From Streptomyces sedi (GTDB lineage Bacteria > Actinomycetota > Actinomycetes > Streptomycetales > Streptomycetaceae), in contig NZ_VDGT01000012.1 in NCBI RefSeq assembly GCF_006335015.1, positions 124,001 to 188,000 of the forward strand: DNA of 64,000 nucleotides. Reading direction: 5' to 3'. Positions 9,393 through 17,277 of this stretch are shown here, one piece after another. A model generated the notes under the pieces. The model did not search any database, had not been told where the DNA came from, and saw only the letters and a list, made by a program, of their open reading frames with translations. A program made the translations under genes and the position numbers. The stretch's first letter is position 1; each line of letters starts with the position of its first letter.

Positions 9393-11663
9393 TCAGGCAG
9401 TCGCCTCGAAGCGGGACCAGACGCGGTGGGTGCCCAGGAGGGTGACGACGTCGCGGAGGGTGCCGGGGCCGTCGGGGCCGAGGACCACGCCGGGGGCGTC
9501 GGTCGGGACGCCGGCCGCGGTGAGTGCGGCGTCGGCGCCGGCCCAGCCGCCGAGGGCCTTGCCGTGGCGGTAGGCCTCGGCCAGCAGCAGCCCGACGCGC
9601 GGGTCGGTGGTGCCGCCCCTGCCGGCAGCCGCCTTGGCGTCCCTGGCGCCGCCGGCGTCGTCGCCGGTGCCCGGCGTCCCCGCGACGAGGACGGCGTCGA
9701 ACTCGACGGAGCGCGCCGTCACATAGGTGCGCTGGACAGTGAGCGCGTCCTCACCCGAGCCGAGCCGCCCGCCGGTGGGGGCGATCACCAGCGGCACCAT
9801 GCCCGCCTCCAGCACGGCCTGCCGTACCGCGCGCACGTCGTCGAGCCCGCCCGTCCCGTCCGTCACGACGCCGACGACCCGGCCGTCCACCGGCCAGTCG
9901 CCGCCCACCTGGGAGAGGGCCGGGCTGGGGGAGACCTCGGGCACGTCGGCGATCGGGTCGGGGACCGGCAGCCCCAGGCCCGCCGCGACCTGGGCGCCCA
10001 GCTCGGCGTCGACGGTGACCAGCACCCGCAGCGCGCGCTCCCGGACGGCCTGTTCGTAGCACTTGCCGAGTTCGAAGGTGTAGGCGCCGATGATGTGCTC
10101 GCGCTCCACCGGCGACATGCTGAGCCAGAAGCGGCGGGGCTGGCTGAAGTGGTCGGCGAACGACTCGGGGGCCTCGCGGACCTTCCGCGCCGCCTCGACC
10201 CGCACCGGCGCCTCCACGTAGCCGCCTTCCTCCGCGCCGGAGAGGAAGGGGCAGCCGCCGTCGAGCGAGTTGGGCCGGTAGGGGGCGACGCCCCGGTGCA
10301 CCGCCGTCTGGTGCATCCCGTCGCGGAGCATGTCGTTGACCGGGCTGTGCGGCCGGTTGATGGGCAGCTGGGGGAAGTTGGGGCCGCCGAGCCTGCTGAT
10401 CTGGGTGTCCAGATAGGAGAAGAGCCGGCCGGCCAGCAGCGGGTCGTCGGTGAGGTCGATGCCGGGCACCAGGTGCCCGACGTGGAAGGCCACCTGCTCG
10501 GTCTCGGCGAAGTAGTTGGACGGGTTGGCGTCGAGCGTCAGCAGGCCGATGGGCTGGACGGGCGCCAGCTCCTCGGGGACCAGGTTGGTCGAGTCCAGCA
10601 GGTCGATGCCCTCGAAGGTCTGCTCCGGGGTGTCGGGGAACGTCTGGATGCCCAGTTCCCACCGCGGGTAGGCGCCGGCCTCGATCGCGTCGGCGAGGTC
10701 GCGGCGGTGGAAGTCGGGGTCGACGCCGCCCAGCAGCTGGGCCTCCTCCCAGACCAGCGAGTGCGCGCCCAGCCTCGGCTTCCAGTGGAACTTCACCAGC
10801 GTGGTGCCGCCCTCCGCGTCGACCAGCCGGAAGGTGTGGACGCCGAAGCCCTCCATCATCCGGTAGGAGCGCGGGATGCCCCGGTCGGACATGTTCCACA
10901 GCGTGTGGTGGGTCGCCTCGGTGTGCAGGGTGACGAAGTCCCAGAACGTGTCGTGGGCGCTCTGGGCCTGCGGGATCTCGCGGTCGGGGTGGGGCTTGCC
11001 GGCGTGGATCACGTCGGGGAACTTGATGGCGTCCTGGATGAAGAAGACGGGCATGTTGTTGCCCACCAGGTCGAAGACGCCCTCCGAGGTGTAGAACTTG
11101 GTGGCGAAGCCACGGGTGTCGCGCACCGTGTCGGCGGAGCCGCGCGAGCCCAGCACCGTGGAGAAGCGCACGAAGACCGGGGTCTCCACGTCCTTGCCGA
11201 GGAACGCGGCGCGGCTGATCCCGCTGGCGGTCCCGTAGCCGCGGAAGACGCCGTGCGCCGCCGCGCCCCTGGCGTGCACCACGCGCTCGGGGATCCGCTC
11301 GTGGTCGAAGTGCATGACCTTCTCGCGCAGATGGTGGTCCCGCAGCAGCACCGGGCCCCGGGCGCCGGCCTTCAGCGAGTGGTCGGAGTCGGGCAGCCGG
11401 GTGCCCTGCGCGTCGGTGAGCCGGTCGCCGCCCTGCGCGACCTGCGCGTGCTCCAGCCGGGTGGACTGGCCGGTGGGGGAGACGGGCTTCGGGCCGGTCT
11501 GGTCGGACTTGGGCGGCAACGGGCCGCGCGGCGAGGTCGGCTCGTCGACCGGGGGTGACTCGGGGCCCGGCTTGCCGGGGACGCCGTCCTCGGGGCCCGT
11601 GGCCGGCCGCAGGGCCTCGCTGATCCGGTCGGCCGCGCGCTTGAGCGGGTTGCTGTCGTCCAT
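9393..11663 (-). CDS. katE: Large-subunit catalase (KatE/HPII clade)
   Basis: This 756-residue monofunctional haem catalase decomposes hydrogen peroxide in the cytoplasm. It has catalytic His130 in VVHARGAAAHG, the FVRFSTVLGSRGSADTVRD segment, the distal asparagine in VGNNMPVFFIQD, and haem-ligand Tyr417 in RLFSYLDTQ. Residues from about 600 on form the extra DJ-1/flavodoxin-like domain that distinguishes large-subunit clade catalases. ATG 11663 is preceded by GAAGGAAC; longer in-frame extensions upstream are Pro/Gly-rich and unlikely. The N-terminal 80 residues are hydrophilic and Pro-rich, as usual for the clade. It is monocistronic. Confidence 0.96.
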   Translation of the reverse strand: MDDSNPLKRAADRISEALRPATGPEDGVPGKPGPESPPVDEPTSPRGPLPPKSDQTGPKPVSPTGQSTRLEHAQVAQGGDRLTDAQGTRLPDSDHSLKAGARGPVLLRDHHLREKVMHFDHERIPERVVHARGAAAHGVFRGYGTASGISRAAFLGKDVETPVFVRFSTVLGSRGSADTVRDTRGFATKFYTSEGVFDLVGNNMPVFFIQDAIKFPDVIHAGKPHPDREIPQAQSAHDTFWDFVTLHTEATHHTLWNMSDRGIPRSYRMMEGFGVHTFRLVDAEGGTTLVKFHWKPRLGAHSLVWEEAQLLGGVDPDFHRRDLADAIEAGAYPRWELGIQTFPDTPEQTFEGIDLLDSTNLVPEELAPVQPIGLLTLDANPSNYFAETEQVAFHVGHLVPGIDLTDDPLLAGRLFSYLDTQISRLGGPNFPQLPINRPHSPVNDMLRDGMHQTAVHRGVAPYRPNSLDGGCPFLSGAEEGGYVEAPVRVEAARKVREAPESFADHFSQPRRFWLSMSPVEREHIIGAYTFELGKCYEQAVRERALRVLVTVDAELGAQVAAGLGLPVPDPIADVPEVSPSPALSQVGGDWPVDGRVVGVVTDGTGGLDDVRAVRQAVLEAGMVPLVIAPTGGRLGSGEDALTVQRTYVTARSVEFDAVLVAGTPGTGDDAGGARDAKAAAGRGGTTDPRVGLLLAEAYRHGKALGGWAGADAALTAAGVPTDAPGVVLGPDGPGTLRDVVTLLGTHRVWSRFEATA

Positions 11664-11916
11664 CGTCGTGGTTCCTTCGCGTCGGCCGGCCGTGGCCGGC
11701 GCAGGGTGGCGGACGGCACCGACCGACGGCCGGCCCGTCCCGTTCGCGCCGGGTACCCCGGGCGGAGGGGCGGGCAACGAGGCCGCCGGAACGGGCGGAA
11801 GGCGCAAAAGGCCGGCGGAAGTCCCTTTGCTGACTCTTTGTCACCCTAGGTCCGACATGGCGCGGAGCCCCGTTCATCGACCGCGTGAGTCGCCCGCCGA
11901 TCGGGTGTCCGCGGGG

Positions 11917-12678
11917 TCAGGCCCGTTCGACGGCGTGGGCGGCGGTGCGGGCGGCGGGGAGTTCGGGCGTTCCCCACGCGCGGCGCAGGGCCTCGGGCGT
12001 CAGCGCCTCGGCCGGCGGGCCCTCGGCGAGCGGGCGGCCGTCGGCCAGCAGCAGGCAGTGGTGGGCGTCGAGCGCGAGGCGCAGGTCATGGGTGGCGTGC
12101 ACGACGGTCGTCCCCGCCTCGCCGGCCTCGGCGAGGACGGCGGTGATCCGTTCGCGCGCCTCGGCGTCCAGGCCCGCCGTCGGCTCGTCGAGGAGCAGCA
12201 CCTCGGGGCGCTGGGCGAGTCCCTGCGCCACCAGGGCGCGCTGCCGCTGCCCGCCCGAGAGGGAGCCCAACTGCCGCCGCGCGAGGTCCGCGATGCCCAG
12301 CCGCTCCATGCACTCCTCGACGAGCCGCCGGTCCGCCCGGCGGGCGCGGCGCCACGGCCCGAGGTCGGCCCAGCGGCCCATCGCGACCGTCTCGCGCACG
12401 GTCAGGGGCAACGCGTCGGAGACGGCGCTGCGTTGGGCGACCAGCGCGGGGCGGCGGTGGCCGAGTCCGGTGACCTCGCCCGTGGTCGGGCGCAGCACCC
12501 CGGCGAGTACGGCCAGCAGCGAGGACTTGCCGGCCCCGTTGGCGCCGACGAGCGAGGTGACCCGGCCGCCCGGCAGCCGGGCGGTGACCTCGGTGAGCGC
12601 CGGGCGGTCGCCGTAGCCGGCGGATATCCGGTGCACGGCGACGTCGTGGGGCCGGTCGGCCGGAGAGGTGTAGGTCAC
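11917..12678 (-). CDS. aztA: Zinc ABC transporter ATP-binding protein
   Basis: The protein has 253 residues: Walker A GANGAGKSSLL (about residue 43), signature LSGGQRQRALVAQG (about 140), Walker B VLLLDEPTAGLD and switch histidine in HATHDLRL. It is the ATPase of a cluster 9 (manganese/zinc) importer. The GTG start at 12678 has GGAG 8-9 bases upstream. It is transcribed divergently from the permease, sharing a 50-base promoter region with the Zur-like box, so both arms would be repressed together when zinc is plentiful. The permease, a solute-binding protein and AztD-like proteins opposite identify it as the AztA component. Confidence 0.9.
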   Translation of the reverse strand: MTYTSPADRPHDVAVHRISAGYGDRPALTEVTARLPGGRVTSLVGANGAGKSSLLAVLAGVLRPTTGEVTGLGHRRPALVAQRSAVSDALPLTVRETVAMGRWADLGPWRRARRADRRLVEECMERLGIADLARRQLGSLSGGQRQRALVAQGLAQRPEVLLLDEPTAGLDAEARERITAVLAEAGEAGTTVVHATHDLRLALDAHHCLLLADGRPLAEGPPAEALTPEALRRAWGTPELPAARTAAHAVERA

Positions 12679-12697
12679 GTCGAGAACTCCTTGCTTC

Positions 12698-12712
12698 TGA
12701 TAATCGTTTTCA
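12698..12712. promoter_or_regulatory. Zur-box-like inverted repeat
   Basis: TGATAATCGTTTTCA is a near-perfect 7-1-7 palindrome and differs from the streptomycete Zur-type consensus (TGAAAATNATTTTCA) at only two non-central positions. It lies in the 50-base gap between the divergent aztA and aztB genes and is conspicuously A/T-rich against its surroundings. Confidence 0.8.
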
Positions 12713-12728
12713 TTGTAGGGTGCTCGTC

Positions 12729-13604
12729 ATGGAGTGGTTCTTCGACCCCTTCACGGTGTCCTTCGTGCAACGGGCGCTGTGGGGTGGGCTTCTGGTGTCC
12801 GCGATCTGTGCCGTGGTCGGCACGTGGGTCGTGCTGCGCGGGCTGGCGTTCCTCGGGGACGCCATGGCGCACGGGATGCTGCCGGGGGTGGCGTTGGCCT
12901 CGATGGCCGGGCTGAGCCCGCTGCTGGGCGCCGCGGCCAGCGCGGGAACGATGGCGCTCGGGGTGACGTCGCTGCGGCGGCTGCCGAGGCTCTCGGGGGA
13001 CACCGGGATCGGGCTGCTCTTCGCCGGGATGCTGGCGACCGGCGTGATCATCGTGTCGCACTCGGAGTCCTTCGCGGTCGACCTCACCGGCTTCCTCTTC
13101 GGCGACGTGCTGGCCGTCCGCGACGCGGACCTGTGGCTGCTGGGCGCCGCCTTCGGGATCACCGCCGCGGTGGCCGCGGCCGGGCACCGCTCCTTCGTCG
13201 CGCTGGCCTTCGACCCGCGCAAGGCCCACACGCTGGGCCTGCGGCCCGGGTTGGCGCACGCCGTGCTGCTGGGGCTGATGACGCTGGCGGTCGTCTCGTC
13301 CTTCCACGTGGTCGGCACGCTCCTGGTCTTCGGCCTGCTCATCGCGCCGCCGGCCACCGCCTCCCTGTGGGCCGCCAGGATCCCGCTGGTCATGCTCGGG
13401 GCCGCGCTCGTCGGGGCCGGCTCGACGGTGCTGGGGCTGCTGGTCTCCTGGCACGCGGGCACGGCCGCCGGCGCGACGATCGCGGCCGTCGCGGTCGCCG
13501 CGTTCCTCGTCTCCGCCGTCTGCTCGGCCGTCGTCAACCGACCGCGCGCCCCCGCCACCGCCCCCACGCACCCGACCACCACGCGAACAGGAAACGAGCA
13601 GTGA
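12729..13604 (+). CDS. aztB: Zinc ABC transporter permease
   Basis: This 291-residue ABC-3 family (ZnuB/TroC-like) inner-membrane protein has about eight hydrophobic helices, with the family's motif GTWVVLRGLAFLGDAMAHG at about residues 33-51. ATG 12729 is chosen over an in-frame GTG at 12720; both are close to the putative Zur box, so the leader is very short. Its stop overlaps the GTG of the following lipoprotein gene (GTGA), and the three downstream genes follow the same pattern or a short gap, forming one operon. Confidence 0.92.
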   Translation: MEWFFDPFTVSFVQRALWGGLLVSAICAVVGTWVVLRGLAFLGDAMAHGMLPGVALASMAGLSPLLGAAASAGTMALGVTSLRRLPRLSGDTGIGLLFAGMLATGVIIVSHSESFAVDLTGFLFGDVLAVRDADLWLLGAAFGITAAVAAAGHRSFVALAFDPRKAHTLGLRPGLAHAVLLGLMTLAVVSSFHVVGTLLVFGLLIAPPATASLWAARIPLVMLGAALVGAGSTVLGLLVSWHAGTAAGATIAAVAVAAFLVSAVCSAVVNRPRAPATAPTHPTTTRTGNEQ

Positions 13605-14815
13605 AGGCACCCCACCGCACGAGAACGGCCGCCACCATAGGCGCGCTTCTCCTCCTCACCGCCGCCTGCGGGGACGGCGGGACGGAGACCGACCCCGAGC
13701 CCGCCGCCGATCAGACCCCGCACGGCTATGTCGAGGGCGCCGAGGAGACGGCCGACACGCAGACCCGTCTCGTCCTGGCCGACGCCGAGAGCGGCGAGGC
13801 CGCCGTCCTCGACCTCGCGACCGAGGAGACCACCGCGCTCGAACCGCTGCCCGGAGTCGAACGCGCCCTGGGCGACGGCAGGTTCGCCTACCTCGCCGGC
13901 GCGGAAGGACGGGTGCACGTCGTGGACAGCGGCGGCTGGACCGTCGACCACGGCGACCACGTCCACCACTACAGGACCGAGGCCCGGGCCGTCGGAACGG
14001 TCGAGGCGCCCGGACTCACGGCCGTGCACGCCGACACCACGCGCACCGCGCTGAGCCTGGACGACGGCACCGCGCGGCTGCTGGACCGGGCGCCGCTGGA
14101 GGACGAGGGCGCCGTGGGCGAGCCGAGCCAACGGGAGACCGAGGGGGCGGCCGGCGTCGCCGTGCCCCACGAGGGCCGTCTGCTGGTCCCCGTCGCCGAC
14201 GGGCGGATCGACGTCAGGGACGCCGAAGGCGCGACCGTCGCCACCCTCGACGAGAACTGCCCCGAGGCCGGCGGCGCCGCGGCCACCCGGCGTGGCGTCG
14301 CCTTCGCCTGCGCCGACGGCGCCCTGCTGGTCTCCGCCGAGGGCGACACGTTCACCGGGGAGAAGATCGACTACCCGGAGGACACCGAACCGGCCGCGCG
14401 CGCTACCGCGTTCACCCACCGCCCCGGCAGCGACACCCTCGCGGCCAGGGCGGGGGACGACGGTGCCTGGGCGCTCGACCTAGCCGCGCGCTCCTGGACC
14501 CGCGTCGACACCGGCCCCCTGCTCGCGGTCAACGCGGTCGGCGACGGCGCGACGCTGCTCGCCCTCACCGAGGACGGCGAGCTGCGCGCCCACGACCTGG
14601 CCGACGGCGAGGTCACGGCGAGCACCCCGCTGCTGGAGCGGCCCCCGGGCGAGGGCGAACCGGCCCCCGTCATCGAGGTCGACACCGCGCGGGCCTACGT
14701 CAACGACCCGTCGGCCGGCGTCGTGTACGAGATCGACCACCAGGACGACCTGCGCCTGGCCAGGACCCTCGCCCTCGACTTCGCGCCGGACCTGATGGTG
14801 GAGACGGGCCGGTGA
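13601..14815 (+). CDS. AztD-like beta-propeller lipoprotein in the zinc operon
   Basis: This 404-residue Sec lipoprotein has signal residues 1 to about 22 with lipobox LTAAC. The mature part consists of repeated short beta-blades of the WD/YncE-propeller type. Potential zinc ligands include an early HGY motif after the acidic linker and VDHGDHVHHYR near residue 120. The DENCPEAGG...FACADGALL segment is shared with the aztD gene three positions downstream (DENCPGVHG...VGCENGALV), so the two are paralogues with a probable conserved disulfide. It starts within the permease stop codon and ends within the aztC start codon. A surface zinc chaperone passing metal to AztC is inferred. Confidence 0.82.
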   Translation: MKAPHRTRTAATIGALLLLTAACGDGGTETDPEPAADQTPHGYVEGAEETADTQTRLVLADAESGEAAVLDLATEETTALEPLPGVERALGDGRFAYLAGAEGRVHVVDSGGWTVDHGDHVHHYRTEARAVGTVEAPGLTAVHADTTRTALSLDDGTARLLDRAPLEDEGAVGEPSQRETEGAAGVAVPHEGRLLVPVADGRIDVRDAEGATVATLDENCPEAGGAAATRRGVAFACADGALLVSAEGDTFTGEKIDYPEDTEPAARATAFTHRPGSDTLAARAGDDGAWALDLAARSWTRVDTGPLLAVNAVGDGATLLALTEDGELRAHDLADGEVTASTPLLERPPGEGEPAPVIEVDTARAYVNDPSAGVVYEIDHQDDLRLARTLALDFAPDLMVETGR

Positions 14816-15735
14816 GGCGGCGCACGCTCGCGACGGCCGCCGCCGGGCTGCTGGCGCTCGCCGCGCTCCCCGCCTGCTCCGGCTCCGGCGGGGACGGCGA
14901 GGGGGTGGTGGTCACCACCAACATCCTCGGCGACGTCACCCGCGAGATCGTCGGCGACGAGGCGGAGGTGACGGTGCTGATGAAGCCCGACGCCGACCCG
15001 CACTCGTTCGGCGTCTCCGCGCGCCAGGCCGCCGAGTTGGAACGCGCCGGGCTGGTCGTGCACAACGGGCTCGGCCTGGAGGAGGGCGTCGCCCGCAACG
15101 TCGCCGCAGCCGAGGAGGCGGGTGTGGCCACCCTCGCCGTCGCGGAGGGGACCGACCCGCTGCCCTACGCCTCCGACGCCTCCGAGGGCGAGCTCGACCC
15201 GCACTTCTGGACCGACCCCGGGCGGATGCGCACCGCCGTGGAGCTGATCTCCGAGAGCGTGATCGAGCACGTCGACGGGGTGGACGCCGACCGGGTGCGG
15301 GCCAACGCCGAGGCGTACGCCGGCGAGTTGGACGACCTGGAGACGTGGATGACCGAACAGTTCGCCACCCTCCCCGCCGAACGCCGCGCCCTGGTGACCA
15401 ACCACCACGTCTTCGGCTATCTCGCCGACCGCCACGACTTCCGCGTGGTCGGCGCCGTGATACCCAGCGGCACCACCCTGGCCTCGCCCAGCGCCTCCGA
15501 CCTGGAGTCCCTGGCCGAAGCCGTGCGGGAGAACGAGGTGCCGGCGATCTTCGCCGACTCCTCGCACCCCGACCGGCTCGCCCAGGTGCTCGCCGAGGAG
15601 GCGGGGCTCGACGTCCAGGTCGTCCCGCTGCACTCCGAGTCCCTCACCCACGAGGGCGGGGGCGCCGCCACCTATCTGGAGATGACGCGCGCCAACACCG
15701 AGGCGATCGTCTCCGCGCTCGGCGCCGACCTCTGA
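14812..15735 (+). CDS. aztC: Zinc-binding lipoprotein of the ABC importer
   Basis: This 307-residue cluster A-I solute-binding protein has a lipoprotein signal ending ALPAC near residue 22. The family's metal ligands are visible: His in KPDADPHSFGVS (about residue 64), His in ELDPHFWTD (about 128), His in VTNHHVFGYLADRH (about 201) and the acidic ligand in IFADSSHP (about 247). There is no long His-rich loop between the first two ligands, which fits AztC-type proteins that are loaded by AztD rather than by their own loop. The GTG start overlaps the previous stop (GTGA). Confidence 0.92.
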   Translation: MRRRTLATAAAGLLALAALPACSGSGGDGEGVVVTTNILGDVTREIVGDEAEVTVLMKPDADPHSFGVSARQAAELERAGLVVHNGLGLEEGVARNVAAAEEAGVATLAVAEGTDPLPYASDASEGELDPHFWTDPGRMRTAVELISESVIEHVDGVDADRVRANAEAYAGELDDLETWMTEQFATLPAERRALVTNHHVFGYLADRHDFRVVGAVIPSGTTLASPSASDLESLAEAVRENEVPAIFADSSHPDRLAQVLAEEAGLDVQVVPLHSESLTHEGGGAATYLEMTRANTEAIVSALGADL

Positions 15736-15803
15736 ACCCCCCGCAGTCCGCCGACGGCCCGGACCCCCGGTCCACCGGCCCGCACCAGACAAGGAAGAAA
15801 GCC

Positions 15804-17000
15804 ATGTCCCACCGCCCCCGCCGACTCCGCGGCGCGCTCGCCCCGCTGACCGCGCTCGCGCTGACCCTGACCGCCTGCGGCTCCTCCGACGACGACGCGG
15901 AGAGCTCCGACAGCGCGGCGCCCGCCGAGGACACCGCCGCCGAGCACTCCGTCACCGACCCGCTGGTCCTGACCTACGACGGCGGCCTCCAGGTGCTCGA
16001 CGGGCAGACGCTTGAGGTCGTCGAGGACATCCCGCTGGAGGGCTTCAACCGGGTCAACCCCGCCGGCGACGCCGACCACGTGCTGGTCTCCACCTCCACC
16101 GGCTTCCGCGTGCTGAACGCCGCCGAGGCCCGGCTCACCGACGAGGAGTTCCCCGGCGAGCAGCCGGGCCACGTGGTGCGCCACGCGGGCAAGACCGTGC
16201 TCTTCGCCGACGGAACGGGCGAGGTCACCGTCTTCGACCCCGCTGAGCTCGGCGAGGGCCTGCCCGAGACCGAGAGCTACACCACGCCCGAGGCCCACCA
16301 CGGGGTGGCCGTCGAGCTGGAGTCCGGCGAACTGCTCGTCACCCTCGGCACCGAGGAGTCGCGCAGCGGTGCCGCCGTCCTCGACGAGAACCGCGAGGAG
16401 GTCGCCCGCGACGAGAACTGCCCGGGCGTCCACGGCGAGACCGTCGCGAGGGACGAGGCCGTCCTGGTCGGCTGCGAGAACGGCGCCCTGGTCTTCGGCG
16501 ACGGCGCGTTCACCAAGATCGACGCGCCGGACGCGTACGGCAGGATCGGCAACGTCGCCGGCAGCGAGGAGTCCGCCGTGGTCCTCGGCGACTACAAGCA
16601 GGACCCCGACGCCGAACTGGAGCGGCCCGAGCGGGTCTCCCTGATCGACACCGCCTCCGGCGAGCTGGAGCTGGTCGACCTCGGCACCAGCTACACCTTC
16701 CGCTCCCTGGCGCGCGGCCCGCACGGCGAGGCGCTGGTGCTGGGCACGGACGGCCGGATACACGTGATCGACCCCGAGTCGGGCGAGGTCACCGACCAGG
16801 TCGAGGTGCTGGACGAGTGGCAGGAGCCGCTGGAGTGGCAGCAGCCGCGCCCCGCGCTCTTCGTCCGCGACCACACGGCCTACGTGACCGACCCGGAGGC
16901 GAACGAGATCCACGCCGTCGACATCGAGTCCGGCGAGATCCTCACCACGGGTGAACTCTCCCAGGCGCCCAACGAGATCACGGGCGTCACCGGCGGCTGA
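15804..17000 (+). CDS. aztD: AztD-type periplasmic/extracellular zinc metallochaperone
   Basis: This 398-residue lipoprotein (lipobox LTAC near residue 26) has an acidic Asp/Ser linker and then a propeller domain beginning with PLVLTYDGGLQVLDGQ and IPLEGFNRVNPAGDADHVLVST, characteristic AztD-family segments. AztD hands zinc to AztC in other bacteria. The mature protein has scattered His near the N-terminus (AAEHSVTD, GHVVRHAG, AHHGVAV) suited to metal binding. Start ATG 15804 has AAGGAAG 6 bases upstream. It is the last gene of the operon, followed by a hairpin. Confidence 0.88.
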   Translation: MSHRPRRLRGALAPLTALALTLTACGSSDDDAESSDSAAPAEDTAAEHSVTDPLVLTYDGGLQVLDGQTLEVVEDIPLEGFNRVNPAGDADHVLVSTSTGFRVLNAAEARLTDEEFPGEQPGHVVRHAGKTVLFADGTGEVTVFDPAELGEGLPETESYTTPEAHHGVAVELESGELLVTLGTEESRSGAAVLDENREEVARDENCPGVHGETVARDEAVLVGCENGALVFGDGAFTKIDAPDAYGRIGNVAGSEESAVVLGDYKQDPDAELERPERVSLIDTASGELELVDLGTSYTFRSLARGPHGEALVLGTDGRIHVIDPESGEVTDQVEVLDEWQEPLEWQQPRPALFVRDHTAYVTDPEANEIHAVDIESGEILTTGELSQAPNEITGVTGG

Positions 17001-17015
17001 CCCCCGCCCCGCCGA

Positions 17016-17058
17016 GGCGCCGCGTCACCCCGTTCGACTCCCGGGGAGGCGCGGCGCC
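17016..17058 (+). terminator. Hairpin after the zinc operon
   Basis: GGCGCCGCG pairs with CGCGGCGCC, with an inner CCCC/GGGG pairing, 16 bases after the aztD stop. There is no T-tract, as is usual in streptomycetes. Confidence 0.6.
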
Positions 17059-17132
17059 ACGGCGTCTCCGGCGGTCAGCGCTTCCGCGCCGGCCCGCCGG
17101 GCCTCGGTCGCGGGGTGGGGTAGCGTGCGGGT

Positions 17133-17198
17133 ATGTCGAGTCCCGAGTCGGACAGGCCGGGGGCTTTCGGTCACGCCGTCAGCCCCCTGCCCCGCTGA
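17133..17198 (+). CDS. 21-residue leader peptide upstream of the MFS exporter
   Basis: A short open frame ending in VSPLPR and a stop codon. A TAGCGT hexamer at 17121-17126 lies just before the ATG, as in leaderless actinobacterial promoters. The 3' end of the frame encodes the left arm of a stable hairpin. Such leader peptides control drug-resistance genes by drug-stalled ribosomes changing RNA folding. It is too short for standard gene calls; support comes from position, hairpin overlap and the promoter-like hexamer. Confidence 0.65.
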   Translation: MSSPESDRPGAFGHAVSPLPR

Positions 17199-17222
17199 AC
17201 CACCGCATCCCCCAGGGGGCTG
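17180..17222 (+). promoter_or_regulatory. Attenuator hairpin of the exporter gene
   Basis: CAGCCCCCTG (17180-17189, inside the leader frame) pairs perfectly with CAGGGGGCTG (17213-17222), and flanking GTCAC/GTGAC sequences extend the stem imperfectly. A competing small CCCCC/GGGGG hairpin is possible at 17209-17219. A ribosome stalled at the end of the leader peptide would mask the left arm and open the structure. Confidence 0.68.
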
Positions 17223-17277
17223 GCCGCGGTGACGAGAAGACGTCTCCCGTTTCTCTCCTCACCTCGGAGCCCACCCG

